Below, piece after piece: positions 1-8,052 of a stretch of 64,000 bases of DNA. The position numbers and the translations under genes were made by a program. How positions within the stretch are numbered: the stretch's first letter is position 1; each line of letters starts with the position of its first letter. This DNA comes from Mycolicibacterium frederiksbergense. GTDB lineage: Bacteria; Actinomycetota; Actinomycetes; Mycobacteriales; Mycobacteriaceae. The stretch is taken from positions 744,001 to 808,000 of the forward strand of contig NZ_CP038799.1 in assembly GCF_012223425.1 (NCBI RefSeq), read 5' to 3'. The notes under the pieces are model-generated. The model had not been told where the DNA came from and ran no database searches. It worked only from the letters and a program-made list of their open reading frames with translations.

Positions 1-8
1 TCACTGCC

Positions 9-1574
9 GTGGGGCTGCCCGTCATCATCGTCGGGGCGGGTCCTACCGGTGCCACCGTGGCGACCCTGCTGGCGCAGTACGGCATCAGCAGTCTGGTGCT
101 CGACCGCTGGGACGGGGTCTATCCGCAACCCCGCGCGGTCCACATGGACGACGAGGTCTATCGCATCATCGCGCGGTTGGGCATCTCCGAACAGTTCGCG
201 GCCATCTCCCGCCCGGCACACGGACTACAGCTGCGCGACCACGATCACCGTGTTCTTGCCGAGTTCCACCGAGATACCGTCCCCGGCACCAACGGCTTTC
301 CGCAAGCAAACATGTTCGACCAACCCGAGCTCGAATCTGTCCTTCGGGAGAACCTCGCCCGCTACCCCGGCATCGACGTGCGGGGCGGCTGCGAGGTGCT
401 CGGCATCGAACAGCGGGCAGACGGTGGCGTTCGGGTCAGCTACCGCGACCGCGGTGACGGCACCACCAAGCAGGTGGACGCGGACTACGTACTGGGCTGC
501 GATGGCGCCAATAGCTTTGTGCGCTCGACGATCCGCGCGCGAATGGACGACCTTCGGTTCCAGCAACGCTGGCTGGTGATCGATGTCGAAACCACCGCGG
601 ACCTCGGTCAGTGGGAGGGCGTCCATCAGGTCTGCGATCCCGCACGGGCGGGTACCTACATGCGTATCGGAGACACTCGCTACCGGTGGGAGTTCCAGTT
701 GCTCGACGGCGAGACCGCCGAACACTTCTGCGACCTGACCACGCTCAAGCCGCTGATCGCGCCGTGGACCGGAACCGTCGGCGACGATCAGCTGCACCTC
801 ATCCGTGTCGCCGAGTACGTTTTTCGCGCCCAGCTCGCCGACCGCTGGCGCCGGGGGAACGTCTTCTTGCTCGGTGACGCCGCCCATCTGACGCCACCCT
901 TCATCGGCCAGGGCATGGGTGCCGGACTTCGCGACGCAGCCAACCTCGCATGGAAGCTGGCCGGTGTGATTTCCGGTGACCTGCCACCGTCCGCGCTGGA
1001 CAGCTACGAGCGCGAACGAAAACCACACGCGCGAGCCATGGTTCGACTGGCCCTGGTGGTCGGCAGATTCATGACCGCGGGAGGTGAGGCCGGCTCGCTG
1101 CTGCGTCGCATCGTGGTGCCACGGCTGGGGCTGATACCGGGCGTGCGCAACCGGATCATGGATTCGTCGACACCGGCGCTGCACCGCTCACGCTTTGTTC
1201 AGCGCCGCCATGGCCCTCGGTCACTGACCGGGACGTTGTGCCCCAACCCCGTGTTGCCGGACGGCCACCGGGTCGATGACGTCCTGGGTCTGGGTTTCGC
1301 GCTCATCACCGCGGTGCCGCTCACGTCGGCCCAGCACCTGCTGGCCCAAGAGCGCGGCTCCACAACATATTTCGCCGCACCCGGTACCGAGTTGGCCCGG
1401 TGGCTACGCCGCGGTCACACTGTCGCCGCACTGGTCAGACCCGATCGTACCGTGATGGCGACGTCGAGGAGTGTCGCTCAGCTCGTCACGCAGCTGCCGC
1501 ACTACCACTCGTCGGTGCACGGCCATCACGCCGTGGGTGAGAACTCAGTCCGAGTGACGCAGGACAAGCCGTGA
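9..1574 (+). CDS. FAD-dependent aromatic hydroxylase, MhpA-like
   Basis: A class A flavoprotein monooxygenase of about 521 residues, similar in length to 3-(3-hydroxyphenyl)propionate hydroxylases. These use NAD(P)H and O2 to hydroxylate a phenolic ring in the cytosol. The FAD dinucleotide motif GAGPTG is at residues 9-14, the GCDGANS (DG) motif near residue 162, and the GD motif GDAAHLTPPFIGQG near residue 288, so all three family fingerprints are present. The first usable start is a GTG at the window edge. The frame stays open to position 3, so the true start may lie outside. The next gene follows after 195-230 bp on the same strand. The substrate is inferred only from the family and could be another phenolic acid or a polyketide-type aromatic. 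Confidence 0.85.
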   Translation: MGLPVIIVGAGPTGATVATLLAQYGISSLVLDRWDGVYPQPRAVHMDDEVYRIIARLGISEQFAAISRPAHGLQLRDHDHRVLAEFHRDTVPGTNGFPQANMFDQPELESVLRENLARYPGIDVRGGCEVLGIEQRADGGVRVSYRDRGDGTTKQVDADYVLGCDGANSFVRSTIRARMDDLRFQQRWLVIDVETTADLGQWEGVHQVCDPARAGTYMRIGDTRYRWEFQLLDGETAEHFCDLTTLKPLIAPWTGTVGDDQLHLIRVAEYVFRAQLADRWRRGNVFLLGDAAHLTPPFIGQGMGAGLRDAANLAWKLAGVISGDLPPSALDSYERERKPHARAMVRLALVVGRFMTAGGEAGSLLRRIVVPRLGLIPGVRNRIMDSSTPALHRSRFVQRRHGPRSLTGTLCPNPVLPDGHRVDDVLGLGFALITAVPLTSAQHLLAQERGSTTYFAAPGTELARWLRRGHTVAALVRPDRTVMATSRSVAQLVTQLPHYHSSVHGHHAVGENSVRVTQDKP

Positions 1575-1802
1575 ACGCAGCCGGGATCTACGACGAGACC
1601 ATGTCCGCCTCCCGGGGTATCGGCGATGACGACGTGACGCGTACGGGTAGAGTCTGGCCCGATAGCGTCTAGGGTTCCGGCGGTCACACGCGACTGGTCC
1701 GAGCGTCGCCACCGGGAGTTCCGAACACTCGCGGTCATCTGAACGGATAAAAGCCTGGAGGATCTTGCGGTGGCGCGCGCGTGCCACCGGGAAGGTCCTC
1801 GG

Positions 1803-2642
1803 ATGACGCCGATCATTGCCCTCGCCGTGCTGTTCTCGGCGCTCCTTCATGCCATCTGGAACTCGCTGGCGCACAACGTCAACGACCGTCTGGTGGGTTT
1901 CGCGCTCATCGGCGCGGTCGACATGGTCGGCGGCGGGCTGCTGGCGTTGCTGGCCGGGTTTCCGCCCGCCGGAGCGTGGCCGTTCATCATCGCGTCCGCG
2001 GCGCTGCACGTGGTCTACAACCTGCTGCTGCTCGCGAGCTACCAGCTCGGCGAATTCAGCCAGATGTATCCGCTGGCGCGGGGCACATCACCGTGGATCG
2101 TGGCGCTGGTGTCGGTGGTGGTGCTCGGCAACGACCTCCCGCCGACCGAGCTCGCCGGGGTGCTGGCGATCTCCCTGGGGCTCATCGGACTGGTGTTCAT
2201 CGGCGGACGGCCGGGCCGCCGCGACATCCCGGCGCTGTCGGCGGCACTGCTCACCGGCGTGATGATTGCCGCGTACACCGTCGTCGACGGGCTGGGTGTT
2301 CGGGAGGCGCCGTTGGCCGCCTACATCGGGTGGATGTTCCTGCTGCAGGGCCCGCCGATCGCGGTGCTGGCGGTGATCCGTCGCCGCGGCCGGCTCGGGC
2401 CGGCGTTGCGTGCGTCGGCCGGGGCGGGGATCACCGGCGGTGTGATCTCACTGGCCGCCTACTCGATCGTGCTGTGGGCGCAGACCAGCGGGGCACTCGC
2501 GCCGATCGCCGCGCTGCGGGAGACGAGCATCATCTTCGGCGCGCTCATCGGCGCGGTGTTTCTCGGCGAGAAGCTGGGTGGCCGGCGCGCGATCGCGTCG
2601 GCGGTGGTGTTGGTCGGGGTGGTGCTGATCAGCGTGGGCTGA
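1803..2642 (+). CDS. EamA/DMT-family membrane transporter
   Basis: A 279-residue hydrophobic protein with about ten predicted membrane segments arranged as two repeated halves, typical of EamA drug/metabolite exporters. The N-terminal MTPIIALAVLFSALLHAIWN and the C-terminal half beginning near GPALRASAGAGITGG are recognisable family features. I chose the ATG at 1803 rather than the GTG 33 bases upstream, because a GGAAGG ribosome-binding site lies about eight bases before it and the extra residues look non-coding. The solute cannot be read from sequence. It lies in the part of the window left of the putative island boundary. Confidence 0.85.
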   Translation: MTPIIALAVLFSALLHAIWNSLAHNVNDRLVGFALIGAVDMVGGGLLALLAGFPPAGAWPFIIASAALHVVYNLLLLASYQLGEFSQMYPLARGTSPWIVALVSVVVLGNDLPPTELAGVLAISLGLIGLVFIGGRPGRRDIPALSAALLTGVMIAAYTVVDGLGVREAPLAAYIGWMFLLQGPPIAVLAVIRRRGRLGPALRASAGAGITGGVISLAAYSIVLWAQTSGALAPIAALRETSIIFGALIGAVFLGEKLGGRRAIASAVVLVGVVLISVG

Positions 2643-2824
2643 CCAGCGCGGCGATCGCGGTGGACAGCGCGGCTCGGCATTTGTCGCCGCCGGTGTGATC
2701 CGCGTTGCGGCGCAGGAAGCACGGCTGGGAGTGTGCACGTCGTAAAGCCGTTCCCGCTCATAGGTTTCACGCCGCGGTCGAACAATCACGTGCCGCCTGG
2801 CGGTTCGATCGGGGAGGCAGTGCG

Positions 2825-4354
2825 TCAGGCAGGCACCGCGGGTTCGTGAGGCTTCCTGGCCGTCTCGGCCATATCGGAGAACTCGCGCTGGATCTCGTCG
2901 TTCTCGCGGGCAGTCATGAGCGATACGGCCGCGGCAACGACCAGGCACGCGAGGAAGCCGGGGACGATTTCATACATCGCGCTCGACAGCGACTCGGTCT
3001 GGCCCCAGATGCCGACCACCACCGCACCGGCGATCATGCCGGCGATCGCACCGGCCGAGGTGAGCTTGCGCCAGAACAGCGACAGGATGATCAGGGGGCC
3101 GAACGCGGCCCCGAAGCCGGCCCACGCGAAGCCGACAAGGTCGAGGATCGTCCCATCCGGGTTGAGCGCCAACAGGACCGCCACCACGGCCACCGTCAGC
3201 ACCCCGAGCCGGCCGTAGGTGACCAACCTAGCCGGACTGGCCTCTTTGCCGAACGCCCGGTAGATGTCTTCGACCAGAGCCGACGAGCACACGATGAGTT
3301 GCGACGAGATCGTCGACATGATGGCCGCCAGCACTGCGGCGAGCACGATCCCGGCGATCAGGGGATGGAACATCACCTGCGCCAGCTGGAGGAACACGGT
3401 CTCGGGGTTGTCCAGCGTCACGCCTTCGCGGAAGAAGTACGCCAGGCCCGCAAAGCCGGTGGCGATCGCACCTGCCGAGGTGAGGATCATCCAGCTGATG
3501 CCGATCCGACGACCGGCCTTGGCATCGGCCGAGGAGCGCAACGCCATGAACCGGACGATGATGTGCGGTTGGCCGAAATAGCCGAGTCCCCAGGCCGCAG
3601 CGGACACGATGGCGAGGAAACTTCCGCCGAAGAACAGAGACGTGCGGTGGATTTCGTCGCCGGGGTTGGCGGCGTTGTGCGCGGCGTCGGCGGCCTGGAC
3701 CAGATTGACCACCTCGCCCGGTCCGCCGGTCGCGATGATCGTGACGACGGGGATCGTGACGAGCGCCGCGAACATCAACACCGCCTGCGCAACGTCGGTG
3801 AGCGACGCACCCAGAAAACCACCGAAAAGCGTGTAGCACATGGTGATTGCGGCGACCAAGAGCATCCCAGCCGGATACGACGAGCCGAACGACGTCTCGA
3901 AGAACACGCCGCCGGCGACCATGCCGGACGACACGTAGAATGTGAAGAAGAACAGGATGATCGTGCCTGCCGCGATCCGCAGGACATGCGACTTGTCGCG
4001 CAGCCGGTTCTCGAAGAAACTCGGCACGGTGATCGAGTTGTTGGCGATCTCGGTGTATGCCCGCAGTCGCGGTGCGACGAACTTCCAGTTGAGCCAGGCT
4101 CCGATCACCAGGCCGATCACGATCCACGACTCGACAAGGCCGGAGGCGTAGATGGCGCCCGGCACTCCGAGGAGCAGCCACCCGGACATGTCTGATGCGC
4201 CGGCCGACAACGCCGCGACAGTCGGGGTGAGCCTGCGGCCGCCGAGCATGTAGTCATCGAGGTCGCTGGTCTGCCGGTAGGCGTAGAAGCCGATCGCCAG
4301 CATCAGAGCGAAGTACAGCCCGATCGCCAGAATCTGAAACGCGGAGTCGGACAT
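2825..4354 (-). CDS. putP: Sodium/proline-type symporter (SSS family)
   Basis: A 509-residue protein of the sodium:solute symporter family, the normal length of PutP proline permeases, with about twelve to thirteen membrane segments. The start MSDSAFQILAIGLYFALMLAIGFYAYRQT and the downstream motif GGRRLTPTVAALSAGASDMSGWLLLGVPGAIY match PutP, where this region binds Na+ and proline. It would import proline or a related solute into the cytosol using the sodium gradient. It is transcribed away from the tRNA remnant at 4.6 kb and looks like a normal core gene. The proline assignment rests on overall family resemblance. Confidence 0.85.
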   Translation of the reverse strand: MSDSAFQILAIGLYFALMLAIGFYAYRQTSDLDDYMLGGRRLTPTVAALSAGASDMSGWLLLGVPGAIYASGLVESWIVIGLVIGAWLNWKFVAPRLRAYTEIANNSITVPSFFENRLRDKSHVLRIAAGTIILFFFTFYVSSGMVAGGVFFETSFGSSYPAGMLLVAAITMCYTLFGGFLGASLTDVAQAVLMFAALVTIPVVTIIATGGPGEVVNLVQAADAAHNAANPGDEIHRTSLFFGGSFLAIVSAAAWGLGYFGQPHIIVRFMALRSSADAKAGRRIGISWMILTSAGAIATGFAGLAYFFREGVTLDNPETVFLQLAQVMFHPLIAGIVLAAVLAAIMSTISSQLIVCSSALVEDIYRAFGKEASPARLVTYGRLGVLTVAVVAVLLALNPDGTILDLVGFAWAGFGAAFGPLIILSLFWRKLTSAGAIAGMIAGAVVVGIWGQTESLSSAMYEIVPGFLACLVVAAAVSLMTARENDEIQREFSDMAETARKPHEPAVPA

Positions 4355-4564
4355 GGATTTCTCGTTCCGTCGAAGGTTCCCGTAATGCGCTCGTCGTGGT
4401 GATCATGCAAGCAGGACGGCCGTCTGAACTTCTTGGCCGATCGTATGGGAAATGGGCTCGCTCTTTATCCTGTTCGACAAAGCGCCCCGGGGTAAAGCTC
4501 GCTCAGCTGTTCGGTGCCCAGACGCGACCAGGACTTCCCACAGCGTTCCCTGTGGGCATGAAAC
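4355..4564. other. Intergenic DNA between putP and the tRNA remnant
   Basis: No convincing coding region is seen here. It should contain the promoter of the minus-strand putP-like gene, but I could not pick a clear -35/-10 pair. Confidence 0.4.
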
Positions 4565-4592
4565 CGGCCCCCGGACCGAAGTCCGAGGGCCG
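4565..4592 (-). terminator. Rho-independent-type hairpin after tRNA remnant
   Basis: A 12-bp stem with one mismatch (4565-4576 pairing with 4581-4592) closes on the tetraloop CGAA. Read on the minus strand, it sits 14 bases beyond the tRNA 3' end and is followed by a short T run. This is where a tRNA terminator belongs, so the DNA just left of the tRNA remnant seems to be the original downstream flank. Confidence 0.7.
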
Positions 4593-4605
4593 TTCCTATT
4601 AATAG

Positions 4606-4648
4606 TGGGGACAGGATTCGGACCTGTGACCTCTGGGTTATGAGCCGG
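4606..4648 (-). other. 3' half of initiator tRNA gene (likely att remnant)
   Basis: Read on the minus strand this gives GGCTCATAACCCAG, then the variable loop, a T-arm with stem ACAGG/CCTGT, and the acceptor strand ending CCCCACT. The CAT anticodon with CCC on the 3' side of its stem is the hallmark of initiator tRNA-fMet. Beyond the anticodon loop the sequence (ACCGG instead of CTGGG) no longer pairs, and no D-arm or 5' acceptor strand follows, so only the 3' half is present. The T loop also carries TCCGAAT instead of the usual TTCGAAT. Such a 3' fragment is the standard footprint of a tRNA-targeting integrase. Confidence 0.72.
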
Positions 4649-4783
4649 TCAGTTGCGGTCCTGTGCTTCACTCTGCGCCGGTGATGAGCACTTCGGCTGC
4701 GATGTCGCGTCGTGTGTGTCACGTCCGGTCGAAGCTGGCTGCCGCCCCGCGCACGGTGTCTTGCGTTCCACCGCAGCTCTGTC

Positions 4784-5257
4784 TCAGCCGCGCAACTCTG
4801 CTTGAATATCGCGCGCGGTCACTGAATGCCCGTTGCGGCAACGCACTTCGACATCGATGGGCGATCCGCAGTCGATGTGCGATAGCCCTACGCGGCCCCC
4901 GTCGGAGCGAGCCCATCGGTCCCCCCAGCGCATCAGGCCCAGCAGAATGGGGAGAAGTTCCTCGCCCTTCTCGGTGAGGTGATATTCCTCCCGGGCGCGC
5001 TGTCCGGGGTCGTGGTACGGACGCTTCTCCAGGATGCCCTCATCGGCGAGTTCACGAAGCCGGGTCGCGGTGATCTTGTCACTGAGCTGCGCCCGGCGCG
5101 CGAACTCATCGAAGCGATGCGCCCCGTAGAAGGCCTCACGCAGCAGCAGCAGGCTGGCCCGGCGCCCGACAATGTCGATCGCCGCCGCCATGGAGCAGCC
5201 GTCCGCTTGCCAGGAGTCACGATCGCTGAGTCGACCGACCAGAGTCGCGGAAGTCAT
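4784..5257 (-). CDS. HxlR-family transcriptional regulator
   Basis: A 157-residue winged-helix regulator of the HxlR type. A conserved N-terminal cysteine (ADGCSMAAAIDIVGRRASLLLLREAFYGAHRF) is followed by a winged helix with DKITATRLRELADEGILEKRPY and a C-terminal helix LLPILLGLMRWGDRW. Such proteins bind DNA as dimers and often sense electrophiles or oxidants. The ATG at 5257 lies only two bases from the left end of an IS3-family element. The native promoter and any neighbour it controlled have therefore been cut off, and expression would depend on outward transcription from the element. The coding region itself looks intact. Confidence 0.8.
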   Translation of the reverse strand: MTSATLVGRLSDRDSWQADGCSMAAAIDIVGRRASLLLLREAFYGAHRFDEFARRAQLSDKITATRLRELADEGILEKRPYHDPGQRAREEYHLTEKGEELLPILLGLMRWGDRWARSDGGRVGLSHIDCGSPIDVEVRCRNGHSVTARDIQAELRG

Positions 5258-5329
5258 GCGGGTCTGCTGCACGAATAGGTGACATCTGAGTTGGCTTGCC
5301 CGGGATGGGTGAGCTGGAAGGATGTCAGT

Positions 5330-5638
5330 GTGCCCAGGCCTTACCCCCGTGAGTTCCGTGACGATGTCGTCCGCGTGGCCCGCAACCGCGATGACGGTGT
5401 GACGATCGAACAGATCGCCACTGATTTCGGTGTGCACCCGATGACGCTGCACAAGTGGATGCGCCAAGCCGATATCGATGAAGGTGCCAAGCCCGGCAAG
5501 AGCACCGGTGAGTCGGCTGAGCTGCGGGAGCTGCGTCGCCGGAATCGGTTGTTGGAGCAGGAGAACGAGGTCCTGCGCCGGGCGGCAGCGTATTTGTCGC
5601 AGGCCAATCTGCCGGGAAAAGGGTCTACCCGCTCGTAA
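5330..5638 (+). CDS. IS3-family transposase OrfA
   Basis: A 102-residue DNA-binding subunit that recognises the element ends. It has a helix-turn-helix (GVTIEQIATDFGVHPMTLHKWMRQA) and a C-terminal leucine-zipper stretch (ELRELRRRNRLLEQENEVLRRAAAYLSQ), as in other IS3 OrfA proteins. The GTG at 5330 is preferred because GGAAGG lies eight bases upstream. Upstream in-frame residues fall in the left terminal repeat. OrfA ends after the OrfB frame has opened, with a GGGAAAAGGG tract at 5614-5623 that allows a -1 slip to make the OrfAB transposase. Confidence 0.88.
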   Translation: MPRPYPREFRDDVVRVARNRDDGVTIEQIATDFGVHPMTLHKWMRQADIDEGAKPGKSTGESAELRELRRRNRLLEQENEVLRRAAAYLSQANLPGKGSTRS

Positions 5639-5664
5639 GTGAGCTCGCTGCCGACGGGATTCCC

Positions 5665-6492
5665 GTGGCGGTGACGTGCCGGGTACTCAAGCTCGCCCGC
5701 CAGCCTTACTATCGCTGGCTGGCCCAGCCGATCACCGACGCCGAGATGATCGAGGCCTACCGCGCCAACGCCCTGTTCGACGCCCACCAGGACGACCCCG
5801 AGTTCGGGTACCGCTACCTGGTCGAAGAGGCCCGCGATGCCGGTGAGCCAATGGCTGAGCGCACCGGCTGGCGGATCTGCTCGCAGAATCGATTGTGGAG
5901 TGTGTTCGGTAAGAAACGCGGCAAGAACGGCAAGGTCGGCCCGCCGGTGCACGACGATCTTGTCGAGCGCGATTTCACCGCGGGTGGCCCAAATCAGTTG
6001 TGGCTCAGCGACATCACTGAGCATCGTACCGGTGAAGGCAAGCTCTATCTCTGCGCGATCAAGGACGTGTACTCCAACCGCATCGTCGGGTACTCGATCG
6101 ACTCCCGGATGAAGTCCCGGTTAGCGACCACGGCCTTGAGTAACGCGGTGGCACGCCGCGCTAATGTGGCCGGGTGCATAGTTCATAGCGATCGTGGGTC
6201 TCAGTTCAGGTCAAGACGATTCGTGCACGCACTCGGCCGCTACGAGATGGTCGGGTCAATGGGCCGTGTCGGGGCGGCCGGTGACAATGCGGCCATGGAG
6301 AGCTTCTTCGCTCTGCTGCAGAAGAACGTGCTCGATCGCCGCCGCTGGGAGACCCGCGAGGAGCTGCGGATCGCGATCGTCACCTGGATCGAACGGACCT
6401 ACCACCGCCGCCGGCGCCAAGCCGGCCTCGGGCGGTTGACCCCGATCGAATTCGAAGCAATCATGACCACACCGGCCAGTCAGGCCGCGTGA
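5665..6492 (+). CDS. IS3-family transposase OrfB (DDE integrase domain)
   Basis: A 275-residue catalytic half with an HTH_21-type N-terminus (YYRWLAQPITDAEMIEAYRAN) and an rve integrase core. The DDE triad is visible as WLSDITEH, HSDRGSQF and NAAMESFF. The frame is open upstream of 5665 (GKRVYPLVSELAADGIPVAVT), so the active product is probably the OrfAB fusion formed by -1 frameshifting near 5617-5621 rather than a protein starting here. All catalytic residues are present, so the element may still be mobile. Confidence 0.9.
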   Translation: MAVTCRVLKLARQPYYRWLAQPITDAEMIEAYRANALFDAHQDDPEFGYRYLVEEARDAGEPMAERTGWRICSQNRLWSVFGKKRGKNGKVGPPVHDDLVERDFTAGGPNQLWLSDITEHRTGEGKLYLCAIKDVYSNRIVGYSIDSRMKSRLATTALSNAVARRANVAGCIVHSDRGSQFRSRRFVHALGRYEMVGSMGRVGAAGDNAAMESFFALLQKNVLDRRRWETREELRIAIVTWIERTYHRRRRQAGLGRLTPIEFEAIMTTPASQAA

Positions 6493-6525
6493 CCGAAACT
6501 GTCACCTGATCGTGCAGCAGACCCA

Positions 6526-6748
6526 ACTGTCCGCGTTGGCCGGGCCCGCTGATGTCGACTGGGCGCTCGGCCATGCCGCGACCCATGGCCGCTTCGCGAC
6601 CGGCGATCTTGATTCCATCCTGGCCAGCAAGGGCTTGGATCCCACCCGACGCGGCGCCAGCGAAGCCACGTCCCTGGCTCAGGGCACCAAGGGTTGGGAC
6701 CTGTTGGGCACCAACATCAACGACACACCCGAAGCAGACATCGCATGA
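6526..6748 (+). pseudogene. istA: istA 3' fragment (IS21-family transposase)
   Basis: Only about the last 74 codons remain, including ADVDWALGHAATHGRFATGDLDSILASKG, which resembles the C-terminus of IS21 IstA transposases. The integrase core and N-terminal helix-turn-helix are gone, replaced by the IS3-family element that ends at 6524. The stop codon overlaps the istB start (ATGA), the normal IS21 coupling. It cannot encode a working transposase. Confidence 0.8.
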
Positions 6749-7512
6749 CCACCACCACCGCGCTGCCCGCCGATGTGGAAACCCTGATGCGTGCCCTGCG
6801 GTTACCGCACGCCCGGGCCATCGCCGCCGACGTGCTGGCCACCGCCCGCGCGCAACGCTGGGACCCCACCGAAGTCCTCAAAGCGCTACTGGTCGAAGAA
6901 TCGGCCGGACGGGCCCGCTCCATGCTGGCATCCCGACGCAAAGCCGCCGGCTTCCCCACCGGGAAAACCTTCGACGTGTGGGACCCGGGCACGTCGTCGA
7001 TCCCGCTACCCACCCAACAAGCGTTACAGACCTTGGAATGGGTTGGGCGCCGGGAGAACCTGGTGGTCTGCGGGCCCGCCGGCACCGGCAAAACGTTCTT
7101 CCTCGAAGCCTTGGGGCAGAAAGTCATTGAAGCCGGGATGCCGGTGGCGTGGTTCACCCTCGAACAGATCGGAGTGCTCGTCCGGGCACATCGCGCTGAC
7201 GATTCCCTGGGCAAAGCCGTCGCCAAGATCGTGCGCGCTGAGCTCGTGGTGATCGATGACGTTGGACTGTTGCCGGTCGGCGCGGATGCCGCCGAAGGGC
7301 TCTACCGCATCGTCGAAGCCGCCTACGAACGCCGCTCGGTGGCGATCTCGTCAAACCTTCACCCGAGCGGATTCGACGAGCTGATGCCCAAGACGTTGGC
7401 GACCGCCACCGTGGATCGACTCCTGCACCACGCGCACCTGTGCCAAACCAGCGGCGACTCCGTGCGCCTGGCCCAAGCCCTGCACGGGAAAGGAGTCAAA
7501 CCCCTGACCTAA
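6745..7512 (+). CDS. istB: IstB-type transposition helper ATPase
   Basis: A 255-residue AAA+ ATPase that helps IstA select and cut target DNA. The Walker A motif GPAGTGKT and Walker B motif LVVIDDVG are present, followed by ISSNLHPSGFDELMPKTLATATVDRLLHHAH, the conserved IstB region. The ATG at 6745 overlaps the istA stop. Residues upstream of it belong to the istA reading region. The gene looks intact, but its partner istA is truncated, so it is stranded unless another copy supplies the transposase. Confidence 0.9.
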   Translation: MTTTTALPADVETLMRALRLPHARAIAADVLATARAQRWDPTEVLKALLVEESAGRARSMLASRRKAAGFPTGKTFDVWDPGTSSIPLPTQQALQTLEWVGRRENLVVCGPAGTGKTFFLEALGQKVIEAGMPVAWFTLEQIGVLVRAHRADDSLGKAVAKIVRAELVVIDDVGLLPVGADAAEGLYRIVEAAYERRSVAISSNLHPSGFDELMPKTLATATVDRLLHHAHLCQTSGDSVRLAQALHGKGVKPLT

Positions 7513-7530
7513 CAACGGCCTCAACCACCG

Positions 7531-7570
7531 GTGGCGGACACACCCTCATGGGCAGATTCGTGTCCGCCAC
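7531..7570. repeat. 11-bp perfect inverted repeat after istB
   Basis: GTGGCGGACAC (7531-7541) and GTGTCCGCCAC (7560-7570) form a perfect 11-bp inverted repeat around an 18-base loop, starting 18 bases after the istB stop. The right arm is also part of the first IS21 terminal repeat. It could act as a hairpin at the end of the istB transcript or as a paired transposase binding site. Confidence 0.6.
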
Positions 7571-7643
7571 TGGGCCGTTCTTATTGGCCACCAACGGGCA
7601 CTTCTCATGTCCGCCCACGGGCAGTTTCAGCTGTCCATTGACA

Positions 7644-7965
7644 AGGCCTCGACATCTCGGAGCCCGATCTCGTGGGCGATCCGTTGTGCGCCCCACCGGG
7701 GATAGGTCCTGCGAAATTCGCAGATCATCGCGACCACCTCGGGTGTGAGCGCATTCGGTGAGGTGTGGGGCCGGCGTGAACCGTCTGCCAGACCGGCCAG
7801 TCCGCCAACCTGGTACCGGGCGACCCAGGAGTGCACCGACTGGCGCGAGGTTCCAAACTCGCGGGCCACCTGAGCTTTGGGTACGCCATCGAGGACCTGC
7901 AGAACGGCGCGGTATCGGTGCTCGGTCACCCAGTCGCCGGGATTACCCGGTAGTTCATCAGTCAC
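7644..7965 (-). pseudogene. IS481-family transposase, 5' stub
   Basis: The first roughly 107 codons of an IS481-type transposase. The helix-turn-helix AVLQVLDGVPKAQVAREFGTSRQSVHSWVARYQ and the start of the second DNA-binding region (YPRWGAQRIAHEIGL) are present, but the DDE core is missing. The frame runs into the end of the IS21 element at 7643 and stops at 7627 after four foreign residues. This shows that IS21 inserted into an older IS481-family element. Confidence 0.75.
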
Positions 7966-7987
7966 AAGATCAAGATCAAACCAGACC

Positions 7988-8052
7988 CGTCAAACAAGTC
8001 CTGAACCCGTCAAGGATGTCTAGAACCAACAACGTCAAGAATGTCTTGAACC
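7988..8052. repeat. Three imperfect 20-bp tandem repeats
   Basis: Units at 7988-8007, 8008-8027 and 8033-8052 share CGTCAA-N5-TC-N2-GAACC. They lie just upstream of the IS481-family stub and may be its terminal transposase-binding or promoter region. A weaker, partial match follows at about 8067. Confidence 0.6.

Larger units (their letters stand above)
5260..6524 (+). mobile_element. IS3-family insertion sequence, apparently intact
   Basis: About 1.27 kb bounded by near-perfect inverted repeats: 5260-5284 and the reverse complement of 6500-6524 share GGGTCTGCTGCACGA, two mismatched bases, then AGGTGACA. It encodes overlapping OrfA and OrfB in the IS3 arrangement. I see no target-site duplication. 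The left flank is the HxlR gene and the right flank is the end of an istA gene, so a deletion next to the element probably followed insertion. Confidence 0.9.
6525..7643 (+). mobile_element. Right part of an IS21-family element
   Basis: The 3' end of istA, an intact istB and a right terminus remain; the left half is missing. Three related 21-22-bp direct repeats (7550-7570, 7596-7617, 7619-7640; consensus GGGCA-N8/9-TGTCC) precede the terminal CCATTGACA ending at 7643. Multiple terminal repeats are typical of IS21 ends. The element interrupts an IS481-family gene, and its own left half was lost at the IS3 junction. Confidence 0.8.

Noticed and set aside
225..1184. Long open frame antisense to the FAD hydroxylase gene
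   Set aside because: It has no family features, and the opposite strand encodes a complete flavoprotein. Such antisense frames are common in high-GC DNA.
2705..4195. Nearly 500-codon frame opposite the PutP-like symporter
   Set aside because: The translation is very rich in Arg, Asp, Gly and His without hydrophobic core or motifs, while the other strand gives a perfect symporter.
4600..4660. A complete, functional tRNA-Met gene
   Set aside because: The anticodon stem does not pair on its 5' side and there is no D-arm or 5' acceptor strand, so only a fragment is present.
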